Shown here: positions 37,772 through 45,492 of the stretch, piece after piece | Layout of the letters: the number at the start of each line of letters is the position of its first letter | Position numbering within the stretch: position 1 is the stretch's first letter | Assembly (NCBI RefSeq): GCF_033878955.1 | Contig: NZ_CP138858.1 | Span: 2,108,001 to 2,172,000 of the forward strand | Source of the DNA: Coraliomargarita algicola | GTDB taxonomy: Bacteria > Verrucomicrobiota > Verrucomicrobiia > Opitutales > Coraliomargaritaceae | Direction: 5' to 3' | Length of the DNA stretch: 64,000 nt | Translations under genes and position numbers: made by a program | Notes under the pieces: generated by a model | Database searches by the model: none | Told to the model about the DNA's origin: nothing | The model's input: only the letters and a program-made list of their open reading frames with translations

Positions 37772-39076
37772 CTATAATTTAAAACTCAAACTAGAAGAAA
37801 CGATATGACGGGAATACCCCTGACCTTTCGCTCCGCCATCGAACTGATTAGTATAGTCGTAAGTAAAATTAACAGTCCACCTGGGAGCGATCATATAATC
37901 GGTTCTAAGATTGAGGTTATATCGACAAGCACTAGCCGAACTGCCAACATCATCAAATTGACGAAGTTCCTGGCGAAGCCGCACCTCCCAAGTGGGGCTC
38001 AAGTCTAGATTGAGTGCATATGCAATTGAAAATGTTTGGCTATACTCCGCCAAATCAGAACGATTCACGCCAGTATCTGCGACTAAATTTGAAAAATCAC
38101 GATGGTAACTCGCCGTAAATTGATGCTCCAAATTACTGCGCCCCCTAAAATCCACAGAAAATTGAACCTTAGGCGACCAAGCAGAGCCTGAATCAGCCCC
38201 CCCCCATGAATCCTCTTGGTATTCAGCCCCCAAACTCATACCGTAAACAACAGCATACGAACTCAAATAAGTCCCCTCAAGCCCAACTTGATACGCTTGG
38301 ATCTGCTGCCCATTCGTATAATTATCCCTTACAGTAAGCGTTGAACCGGCGTAAAGCCCTGCACGCAGGCTCGGATTGGCATCCAACACTAGCTTAGTGC
38401 TAATGTCGTGACTTTTCGCATTTAGTTGAGACGCAAGATCATCCTCAGATTGATGACCAATCGCCCGTCGCGACGAAAACGTATAGCCTAGATTTGAAGT
38501 TAAATTTGGTGATAAAGCGCGCGCGTAATGAGCTCCTGCACCATACGCTAGTTCTTGAAAGCTGCGATCCTGCTGTTGTCCTGCGCCATTCTCGACACGC
38601 AAGCCAATAAGTGAAGAGGATAACTTCGTATTCACAGTCAGAATACGATCCCCCGAGCGAATCGCGACAGACATTGCAGCAGCGGTTTCATCGACACCAC
38701 TAATAAGGAAGCGCCCCCCAGCTGAATCCTTTGGCTTTTCAAGGTATTGAAGGTCCAGATTTGTATTCAACCGAACACTGGGTGCCGGCATCCATGAGAT
38801 ATCGGTTAAAAAACCTACTGAATAGAAAGCCGAACCTTTCGCTTCAACATCCTGATCGTAGTTACTATCCCAACCGAGACCAGTCCTGATAGTAGAATCA
38901 AAATATACTTCACCTACCTTTAAATTATAGTCCGGGATGCGGGCCGTCTGGATGCTCCCCCATTCGATGTCCGCTCCGAATACAACACTCGGAATCAAGC
39001 CAATCAGTCCACATAGCGGCACGAATGGGCTCAAATGTTGATAAATCAACTGATCGATCCCCCGCATATTCATCAT
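37772..39076 (-). CDS. Outer-membrane beta-barrel protein of the EPS cluster
   Basis: 434 residues, first gene of the minus-strand cluster. Signal peptide (about 10-33, cut after VVFGA), then alternating amphipathic strands with many aromatic ends (SVGFLTDISWMPAPSVRLNT, GLYAGSTLTVRDNY) to the C-terminal strand ending SSSLSFKL. This resembles the putative barrel porins (BBP2-like) of EPS loci that may widen or gate the exit channel. ATG codons lie at 39076 and 39067; the terminator of the upstream gene ends right at this start, so expression needs its own or read-through transcription. Confidence 0.75.
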   Translation of the reverse strand: MMNMRGIDQLIYQHLSPFVPLCGLIGLIPSVVFGADIEWGSIQTARIPDYNLKVGEVYFDSTIRTGLGWDSNYDQDVEAKGSAFYSVGFLTDISWMPAPSVRLNTNLDLQYLEKPKDSAGGRFLISGVDETAAAMSVAIRSGDRILTVNTKLSSSLIGLRVENGAGQQQDRSFQELAYGAGAHYARALSPNLTSNLGYTFSSRRAIGHQSEDDLASQLNAKSHDISTKLVLDANPSLRAGLYAGSTLTVRDNYTNGQQIQAYQVGLEGTYLSSYAVVYGMSLGAEYQEDSWGGADSGSAWSPKVQFSVDFRGRSNLEHQFTASYHRDFSNLVADTGVNRSDLAEYSQTFSIAYALNLDLSPTWEVRLRQELRQFDDVGSSASACRYNLNLRTDYMIAPRWTVNFTYDYTNQFDGGAKGQGYSRHIVSSSLSFKL

Positions 39077-39105
39077 AAAAAAAGCTCCGTCGAAACGGAG
39101 CTTTT
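39077..39105 (-). terminator. Rho-independent terminator after the PEP-CTERM gene
   Basis: Perfect 11-bp stem (39080-39090 with 39095-39105; core GCTCCGT/ACGGAGC) with a 4-nt loop, followed on the minus strand by a run of seven T (39083-39077). It lies 25 bp beyond the PEP-CTERM stop and its T run touches the ATG of the outer-membrane protein gene at 39076. Confidence 0.88.
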
Positions 39106-39129
39106 GATCATTGAAATTTATTCTTTGAA

Positions 39130-39945
39130 TTAACGACGGCGGCGTAGTGAAACGAAGCCTAAGGAAATTGCACCGATCAGCAGAGCATAAGAGGATGGCT
39201 CAGGTACGATGATGAAGTCAGGAGTCATATCGATGTCAATGTGACGACTACCAGTTGCACTGCCTGTGACACCCACAACGATGTCAAGAACTTCGGCCGT
39301 CGAATCAAAACCAATAGTCACTGGAGACTGAGCAATTGCATCAGTGCTGGTGATATTACCTTTCGGTCCATAGGGCGAAGGATATAGCCCAACTGAATAT
39401 CCAGAGTGAAGCGAAGTATTAGTGACCAGCTCAGTGTTGGATGCTAGTTCAATGAGGTCGGCCTCCGCGGTAACAAGCCCAGCGTAGTCAGCACGATTAG
39501 CATTCACATCACTGTCAAGGTCATCGAATTGGAGACGAAGATCGCTACCACTGGCATCCGCAACATCAACTGCAGTCGATGTACCCGTAAGCACGAAACT
39601 AATTGAGATCTTAACCCAAATATCAGCCGAAGAGTTTTTTTCCAGACGAATACGAGCGTCATCCCCACGTGCTCCCTCATTCGCAAAATAAATCAAGCTG
39701 CTGTCATCAACACTCGCATCGGAGATAGTAAAAATAGCATCGATCACACCGACACCGCCCGCACCTTCGAGGTCAGCAACACCAGTTGCTAGGTATTGAC
39801 TTCCAATAACCGCTCCAGAACCCTCCGTTGCCGCAGTGATTGCAGTGAAGTTGATATTGGTAAAATCCATCGACACATTCGCGAGTCCAGAAGATGCGGC
39901 ACACACCACTGCACACAACCCGACAATAGTAGCTTTAATTTTCAT
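39130..39945 (-). CDS. PEP-CTERM domain protein
   Basis: 271 residues: N-terminal signal peptide (about 1-22), a low-complexity Ala/Ser/Asp-rich exported domain, and a C-terminal PEP-CTERM sorting tag (VPEPSSYALLIGAISLGF then a basic RRRR, about 247-271). Such proteins are sorted and processed by exosortases and are linked to extracellular polysaccharide. The gene is directly upstream of the EPS cluster but separated from it by a strong terminator, so it is probably transcribed as a single gene and may be abundantly made. Confidence 0.9.
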   Translation of the reverse strand: MKIKATIVGLCAVVCAASSGLANVSMDFTNINFTAITAATEGSGAVIGSQYLATGVADLEGAGGVGVIDAIFTISDASVDDSSLIYFANEGARGDDARIRLEKNSSADIWVKISISFVLTGTSTAVDVADASGSDLRLQFDDLDSDVNANRADYAGLVTAEADLIELASNTELVTNTSLHSGYSVGLYPSPYGPKGNITSTDAIAQSPVTIGFDSTAEVLDIVVGVTGSATGSRHIDIDMTPDFIIVPEPSSYALLIGAISLGFVSLRRRR

Positions 39946-40256
39946 ATTATTTTCAGTTAGTTAGTTTTCAGTTCAACTTAGGCTTGAGTCTTAAAATTCT
40001 GCCGTATTTCAACCACAAAAATCAGTCAATTGACTAGATTCCGCAGAATACAGGTCCGTAGATTGTCAACTCTTCATACTTTGTCAATGGTATAATGCCT
40101 CTTACTGCATTTTTCTAGGCCTTTTAACGGGCAAAAAAATAAGGCAATCACCCCACCGCAAACAAACAAACCTTTTACATTTTTATTGTTTTCACGAGCA
40201 AAAGAAGCATTGAAAGTGCTGAATCCGACGACAGCAACAGTGACAAGAACACTCAA
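39946..40256. other. Divergent regulatory region between PEP-CTERM gene and wzm
   Basis: 311 bp with no convincing gene (a 60-codon minus-strand frame at 40074-40256 lacks support). It must hold promoters for both directions. It contains a 12-bp palindrome, AGTCAATTGACT (40024-40035), flanked by the inverted pair ATTCTGC (39996-40002) and GCAGAAT (40043-40049), and an extended -10 box for the plus strand at 40088-40096. Confidence 0.5.
40088..40096 (+). promoter_or_regulatory. Extended -10 promoter element toward wzm
   Basis: TGG followed by a perfect TATAAT. The TGn extension fits promoters that do not need a good -35 box; the nearest -35-like TTGTCA (40063-40068) is too far (22 bp). The wzm ATG is 160 bp downstream, which implies a long 5' leader if this is used. 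Confidence 0.42.
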
Positions 40257-41123
40257 ATGAACTCAAATCAGCAGTTTACGCCCCCCGAAACCACCATTCG
40301 TGCCAAAGGCAATTGGAGTGCCTTCAACATCGGTGAGATACTCGAATACAAGGATATGCTGCGCTACTTGGTGATCCGAGACTTCATCAGTAAGTATAAG
40401 CAAACAATCCTAGGGCCAATTTGGTTCATCTTACAGCCATTGCTAATGGGCGTTATTTTCACCATAATCTTCGGTAAAGTGGCTGGTTTATCCACCGACG
40501 GCACACCTCAATTACTCTTTTACCTCTGCGGCCAACTAGGCTGGACCTACTTCCAGGCTTGCTTAACAGCAACCGCGGGCAACCTGATCACCAACGCGAA
40601 TCTATTCAAAAAGGTTTATTTTCCACGCGTGATCGTGCCGCTGGCCACGATTACCTCGAATTTACTAGCCTTCAGTATTCAACTACTCAGCTTTTTAGGG
40701 TTTTGGCTGTATTTCAAGTTTGCGACCGACCAAGGCGCTCGCTTCGAAATGGAAATCAGCATCCTACTACTGCCATTACTGATTATACACACTGCAGCGA
40801 TCAGCCTGGGCACCGGCCTCTGGCTCTCGGCATTATCCGCAAAATACAGGGACCTCCACCACTTAACTCCCTTCTTTGTGCAGGCCTTCATGTATATTAC
40901 TCCAATTATCTACCCCTTATCCCAAGTTCCGGAGAGATTCCATTGGCTGATCAAGCTCAATCCGCTGACGGCTGTAGTCGAAAGCTATCGCCATATGCTA
41001 CTAGGCACGCCGGCAATACCGACGGCAGATCTAATCTTATCGATCGCCATCACCAGCGTAGTTTTAATTTCTGGCCTTGTGATCTATGAAAGAACTCAAC
41101 GCAATTTTATAGATTACGCTTAA
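40257..41123 (+). CDS. wzm: ABC-2 type polysaccharide exporter, permease
   Basis: 288 residues, six membrane segments from about residue 60. The cytoplasmic N-terminal amphipathic region includes VIRDFISKYKQTILGPIWFI, typical of Wzm/KpsM-like permeases, and the family pattern LFKKVYFPRVIVPLA. Exports an undecaprenyl-linked polysaccharide across the inner membrane together with the ATPase encoded 39 bp downstream. ATG at 40257; no strong ribosome-binding site is visible. Confidence 0.92.
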   Translation: MNSNQQFTPPETTIRAKGNWSAFNIGEILEYKDMLRYLVIRDFISKYKQTILGPIWFILQPLLMGVIFTIIFGKVAGLSTDGTPQLLFYLCGQLGWTYFQACLTATAGNLITNANLFKKVYFPRVIVPLATITSNLLAFSIQLLSFLGFWLYFKFATDQGARFEMEISILLLPLLIIHTAAISLGTGLWLSALSAKYRDLHHLTPFFVQAFMYITPIIYPLSQVPERFHWLIKLNPLTAVVESYRHMLLGTPAIPTADLILSIAITSVVLISGLVIYERTQRNFIDYA

Positions 41124-41162
41124 AATCGACGACCCTCCAGCGACACCAAGACCCGACGAAAT

Positions 41163-42404
41163 ATGTCCCATCCAATAGCGATCAAAGCCGAAAACCTCTC
41201 CAAGTGCTACAAACTTGGTCAATTTGATGCATCTTCGCTACGCGAAGAAGCCAGTCAGTTGTTCCAGAAACTGAAAAGACAAAATCAGGACAAATTAAAA
41301 TCGACGGCTGAAAATGACTTTTGGGCTCTCAAAGATATTAACTTCGAGATTAAGCAGGGAGACGTCGTCGGCGTCATCGGTAGAAATGGAGCGGGGAAAT
41401 CAACTTTGCTCAAACTAATCAGCCGAATCACAACCCCCAGCGCCGGCCAAATTCGACTGCGCGGCAAGGTGGCTGCTTTACTTGAAGTCGGAACCGGCTT
41501 TCACCAAGAGCTAACAGGGCGCGAGAATATTTATCTCAACGGCACAATTTTAGGCATGAAAAAGCGTGAAATCGACAGAAAGCTGGATGAGATCATCGAG
41601 TTCTCTGGCATTGAGAAGCATATCGACACGCCGGTAAAACGCTATTCTTCGGGCATGAATGTCAGACTGGGCTTTGCTGTAGCGGCACACTTGGAGCCAG
41701 ACATTTTGATCGTAGATGAAGTTCTCGCAGTCGGCGACCAAGATTTCCAAAAGAAATGCCTTAGTAAAATGCAGGACATTTCAGGCAATGGCCGCACAGT
41801 GCTCTTCGTGAGCCACAATATGGCAAGCATTCGCACGATCTGCAATAGTGCGATCTTACTGTCGAAAGGACAAATTGAATGCCAAGATCTAACCGATAAA
41901 GTCATACAAACTTACGTTCAAGGCAGTGATGCGAGCACTCAGACACCCAACATCTTCAATCCGGTTGAAATCGTAGAAAAAAAGGGATTACGCGTCAAAT
42001 CCGCAGAAATCACTTCGCGGGTCGTGACCAGCTTCCCCTTCGAAACTTCAATTGAGTTAGAAAACAATTCGGATGAATTACTTCGCACCGGCGTCTCTTT
42101 TGGATTTCGAAATACATCCAACGAGCCACTGCTCCATCTACTCTCGGACCACCAAGCTATTGACTTCGAGATCCCGGCAAGGTCTAGCATCGTCGTCCGC
42201 TGCAAAATACCTGCGCTGCCCTTAGTCCCGGGCGAATACATTCTGAACTTAGTATTAGGCAACAAACATACCGAATTTTGTAATTATCAAAGTGCATTCT
42301 TACTCCATGTCGAAGACGGTTCATTCGAACAGTTTGGACACATGATGCGCAAAACGACTTTCCCTATGATTTACCCTGCCAAGTGGGAACACGAAAGCAG
42401 ATGA
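41163..42404 (+). CDS. wzt: ABC-2 type polysaccharide exporter, ATPase with Wzt C-terminal domain
   Basis: 413 residues. ABC ATPase (about 5-255): Walker A GRNGAGKST (73-81), Q-loop region, signature YSSGM (161-165), Walker B ILIVDE (181-186), H-loop SHN. The extra C-terminal half (about 265-405) is a beta-sandwich as in Wzt proteins that recognise a chain-terminal cap. The next gene, a broken methyltransferase, begins with a 4-nt overlap of this stop. In known systems (E. coli O9a, WbdD/Wzt) a methyl cap is what the domain reads. Confidence 0.92.
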   Translation: MSHPIAIKAENLSKCYKLGQFDASSLREEASQLFQKLKRQNQDKLKSTAENDFWALKDINFEIKQGDVVGVIGRNGAGKSTLLKLISRITTPSAGQIRLRGKVAALLEVGTGFHQELTGRENIYLNGTILGMKKREIDRKLDEIIEFSGIEKHIDTPVKRYSSGMNVRLGFAVAAHLEPDILIVDEVLAVGDQDFQKKCLSKMQDISGNGRTVLFVSHNMASIRTICNSAILLSKGQIECQDLTDKVIQTYVQGSDASTQTPNIFNPVEIVEKKGLRVKSAEITSRVVTSFPFETSIELENNSDELLRTGVSFGFRNTSNEPLLHLLSDHQAIDFEIPARSSIVVRCKIPALPLVPGEYILNLVLGNKHTEFCNYQSAFLLHVEDGSFEQFGHMMRKTTFPMIYPAKWEHESR

Positions 42405-43158
42405 ATACAGTATCCCCCAAACGGCTCATAAAAAACTGCATACTCTTCAGTTTTCACATTTTCGCCCGCTCAAAATGGGCTCTTTATTGCCTGAAGCAAA
42501 CTGGCACCCCCTGGTCAGGCTGCAACGCTCCCAAAGGTGCTCGGCAGGATGAGCGATCCTACGACACGATACACGGCTTCTATGGATCTGAATTAGTGCC
42601 TGTCTTAGAAGCGCTAACGACTCATAAGCAGTATCAACAACTGATAAGCATCAGCTCTAGCAGCAATTTCTATGCGATACAATTGGCCACGAAAAAACCT
42701 GGGCTCGAAGTTTACGCCTTTGAGGCTTCTCAAGTAGCGAAAGTCTCTTGCGCGAGTTTTCCGCACAGCATAATGTCAGCGATCAAGTCCGGATTTGCAG
42801 CTACTACAGTTCAAAAACCCTGTCAACAATACCACAAACGGGACACTGCTTGCTCATTAGTCACAGCGAAAGATCCTCACTATTCACCTCTGAGTCGATT
42901 TCAGGCCTTAAGCATTGCGACCTCGTAATCGCAATGTATTTGAGGGCAAACACAGAGACTCGCCAGCAACTCACCGAGCGATTCAATCAAACGCATCATG
43001 TTAAATTCATAACGTCGCCGTTCCCAATCAAGCAGTTCAATCAAGAGCAACAAGCCACAGCCAAAGATCAATCAGTTCAAGGATGTAATAATGACCGAGA
43101 GAATGAAAGCGCTCACATTTATGGCTGGCTCCTACTAGAATCGAAATCAAATGCCTAG
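42401..43158 (+). pseudogene. Decayed SAM-dependent methyltransferase (frameshifted)
   Basis: Two overlapping frames together read like one methyltransferase of about 250 residues. The first frame starts at ATG 42401 (ATGA overlap with wzt) and is good up to EVYAFEASQVAK near 42742; the continuation (LLREFSAQHNVSDQVRI) is in the frame one base back, running to a stop at 43158, as if one base was lost between about 42724 and 42748. Functional motifs also look eroded: the SAM loop position reads ISISSSSN where relatives have a DIGAAEG type, and the later acidic motif reads ISHSERSS where a CDCEGYE type is expected. This argues for true decay and not only a sequencing error. Confidence 0.72.
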
Positions 43159-43978
43159 ACTAGCCATTTACACTGCAATCATCGATCAGTACGATAGCGC
43201 TCTTCAACCTGGATTTGGTGAGCCGACGGCAGATGTTGACTACTTCTGCTACACGGACAACGAACTGCCGCTCCCAAAAACAATTGAAAGACGATTGTGG
43301 AAACGTAAACACCGCGACGCAACGCGAGATGCCCGTGAAATAAAGATACAAGCGTTTAAAGACTTCAAAGACTACGATTGGGTCGTGTGGATCGATGCCA
43401 ACTGCACCATCAATGCAACAGAGATCAAACACTACCTAAATGAGCAATCGAGCCCCTCTCACCCGATTAAAGTGCTCGCGCATGATGTTAGAAATTGCCT
43501 CTACCAGGAGGCCCAATGGGCCTTTGTCGAGGCCGCGGATTCACCCGCGCGCATCTCCCATCAGATCAATCGCTATAACGAAGCAGGCTTCCCAGCCAAT
43601 TTCGGACTCGCCAACACGAACCTGCTCATCCGCAAGCCAACAAACCCGACAGCCATCCACTTTTCCAATTGCTGGCTCAAACAACTCAGCGCAGGCAGTC
43701 GACGCGATCAGTTATCCTTCGACTTCGTGCGATGGCAGCAAAACATCCAAATTGACACGATTCCGGGCATTTGGTACGACAACCGTTTTTGTAAACGCAC
43801 GACAGATCATGTAAGAAAGGCCTACCGCGCCCCCTTTCATAAGACAATGATTACTGAATGGATACGCAGAATCCTCTACGCCGACGACCTATTCCATGAA
43901 GTCCTTTACGATCACCGAGGGGCGCAAAATACGACAAGCTCAGAAGCAAGCAAACAACCCGATTCCCAAAAGCTATGA
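43151..43978 (+). CDS. DUF616 (glycosyltransferase-like) protein
   Basis: 275 residues. Begins RLAIYTAIIDQYDS, then DYFCYTDNELP, and a DxD-like WVVWIDANCTI (about 75-85), the usual pattern of DUF616, a family with a GT-A-like fold related to plant TOD1/MUCI70 proteins. Predicted soluble. It overlaps the methyltransferase remnant by 8 nt and the next sulfotransferase by 4 nt, so it belongs to the ABC-exporter operon. Likely adds or modifies a sugar of that polymer. Confidence 0.78.
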   Translation: MPRLAIYTAIIDQYDSALQPGFGEPTADVDYFCYTDNELPLPKTIERRLWKRKHRDATRDAREIKIQAFKDFKDYDWVVWIDANCTINATEIKHYLNEQSSPSHPIKVLAHDVRNCLYQEAQWAFVEAADSPARISHQINRYNEAGFPANFGLANTNLLIRKPTNPTAIHFSNCWLKQLSAGSRRDQLSFDFVRWQQNIQIDTIPGIWYDNRFCKRTTDHVRKAYRAPFHKTMITEWIRRILYADDLFHEVLYDHRGAQNTTSSEASKQPDSQKL

Positions 43979-44643
43979 AATCTACACAAACTAAACGAAA
44001 AGTATTTGTCATTGGACTCCCCAAAACCGGGACAACGAGTGTAGATGCTGCACTGACGATGCTGGGCTACAGATGTCGCCACAACCCGTTTAATTTTCGC
44101 GCACTCGCGATGCGAGGTTGTTATCGCTTCGAACCTGTCGACGACTGGGACGCACTGAGCAACTTTGGCGAGCACTTCTATCCACAACTCGATAAGGAGT
44201 ATCCCAATAGCCGTTTCATACTCACTACGCGCGAGAAGGAAAGCTGGCTGACTTCTGTTGAGCGTCAATTTTCCAAGTTCGACGGCCTAGGCTTACACCA
44301 TATGCCACTGAGAGCTAGAAACGTTTTTTGCTCATGGAAGCATCTAAGACGCGCGGTATCATACTACATTGGCGATTATTTCGAACCACGCCTCATGCAC
44401 ATGCGACTACAAATATTTGGCAGCTATGCCTTCAACAAAGATCTTTACAGCCAAGTCTACGACTTACACCTGGCGGCCGCACGTGCATACTTTCGCGATC
44501 GCAAGGCGGACTATCTCGAAATAGAACTTCAATCGAACAGCGGATGGGGGCCACTGTGCGAGTTCCTTGATTGCGAAGAACCACAGGAGGACTTCCCCCA
44601 CCTACGACGCCCGCCATCAAGCCCAACCATCTCACAAGAATAA
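43975..44643 (+). CDS. Sulfotransferase family protein
   Basis: 222 residues. PAPS-binding P-loop VIGLPKTGTTSVDAAL (about 13-28), second PAPS region RFILTTREKESWLTSVERQF (about 81-100) with the Arg/Ser pair. Typical of bacterial sulfotransferases that act on glycans or glycolipids. Its ATG overlaps the DUF616 stop by 4 nt. Acceptor unknown; the context suggests the polysaccharide exported by Wzm/Wzt. Confidence 0.86.
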   Translation: MKSTQTKRKVFVIGLPKTGTTSVDAALTMLGYRCRHNPFNFRALAMRGCYRFEPVDDWDALSNFGEHFYPQLDKEYPNSRFILTTREKESWLTSVERQFSKFDGLGLHHMPLRARNVFCSWKHLRRAVSYYIGDYFEPRLMHMRLQIFGSYAFNKDLYSQVYDLHLAAARAYFRDRKADYLEIELQSNSGWGPLCEFLDCEEPQEDFPHLRRPPSSPTISQE

Positions 44644-44733
44644 AAGCCAAGAACTGTTCATCCATAGGATGCTAGCGCGACATTTACAGCCTCTAGCATA
44701 ACTGAACTTCACAGCCACTCACTTTTAGAATCA

Positions 44734-45492
44734 TTGAACACGAACAAGCTATCTCCCCCACCGCCAATCATCTTAACTGGCATGCACCGCTCCGGCACCT
44801 CCCTGTTAGGTAGCTTTTTAAATGAATCTGGTATTCACATGGGCTCCGACTTGGTCGAAAAAGATTCAGGAAACCCCAATGGTTACTACGAAGATACCGA
44901 GTTCCTAAATTTTCACATCAGGCTGATTCAAAAATACCACAAGAGTAATTGGTATGCACCGAGTTCGATCATGCCAAATGACGAAGAACGCCAGATGGCC
45001 TTGGACCTACTCTCGAAAAAAGGATCTCACGGCGTCTGGGGCTGGAAAGACCCACGAAGCACACTGTTTCTGGAATTATGGAGAGACCTCTGCCCCGACG
45101 CTAAGTTTCTATTCGTTTACCGAAATCCATTTTCAGTCATCGAATCCCTAAATCGCCGAGAAAAATCGGGCAAACTTCACTGGCGCGCGCGTGCGATGTG
45201 GCTAAGAGGCTGGCTAGTTTACACGCGCTGCTGCATCAATTTCCACCAAAAGCACCCCAATGATTGCCTCTTCTTCTCATTAGAGAGCATGACCCAAAAC
45301 CCCGAAGAACGCATTGACCAAATCAGCAAGTTTCTGGGATACCCACTACAAGCTAAAACGTTTGAGAAACTATACAAACCCACAGAATTAAGGTCGATCA
45401 ATCAGAATTTATACCAGCTGACTCGCTTGCCTCAACATTTATCCTATCTTGCATGGCGGCAATACCAGCAACTTAAGAAATCATATCCTTGA
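44734..45492 (+). CDS. Sulfotransferase family protein
   Basis: 252 residues. P-loop LTGMHRSGTSLLGSFL (about 14-29), then KFLFVYRNPFSVIESLNRRE (about 127-146) as the 3'-phosphate binding region. The first in-frame ATG falls inside the P-loop (codon 17), so the start is taken as TTG at 44734. Ninety bp after the previous gene. Its last 20 bp overlap the 3' end of uvrA, which is on the other strand. Confidence 0.83.
   Translation: MNTNKLSPPPPIILTGMHRSGTSLLGSFLNESGIHMGSDLVEKDSGNPNGYYEDTEFLNFHIRLIQKYHKSNWYAPSSIMPNDEERQMALDLLSKKGSHGVWGWKDPRSTLFLELWRDLCPDAKFLFVYRNPFSVIESLNRREKSGKLHWRARAMWLRGWLVYTRCCINFHQKHPNDCLFFSLESMTQNPEERIDQISKFLGYPLQAKTFEKLYKPTELRSINQNLYQLTRLPQHLSYLAWRQYQQLKKSYP

Noticed and set aside
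40074..40256. 60-codon minus-strand frame with a signal-like start
   Set aside because: It lies in the likely wzm leader/promoter region, has no clear ribosome site or domain, and overlaps the extended -10 box.
42720..42750. Programmed -1 frameshift in the methyltransferase gene
   Set aside because: No slippery heptamer or downstream structure is evident and catalytic motifs are eroded, so decay (or error) is more likely.
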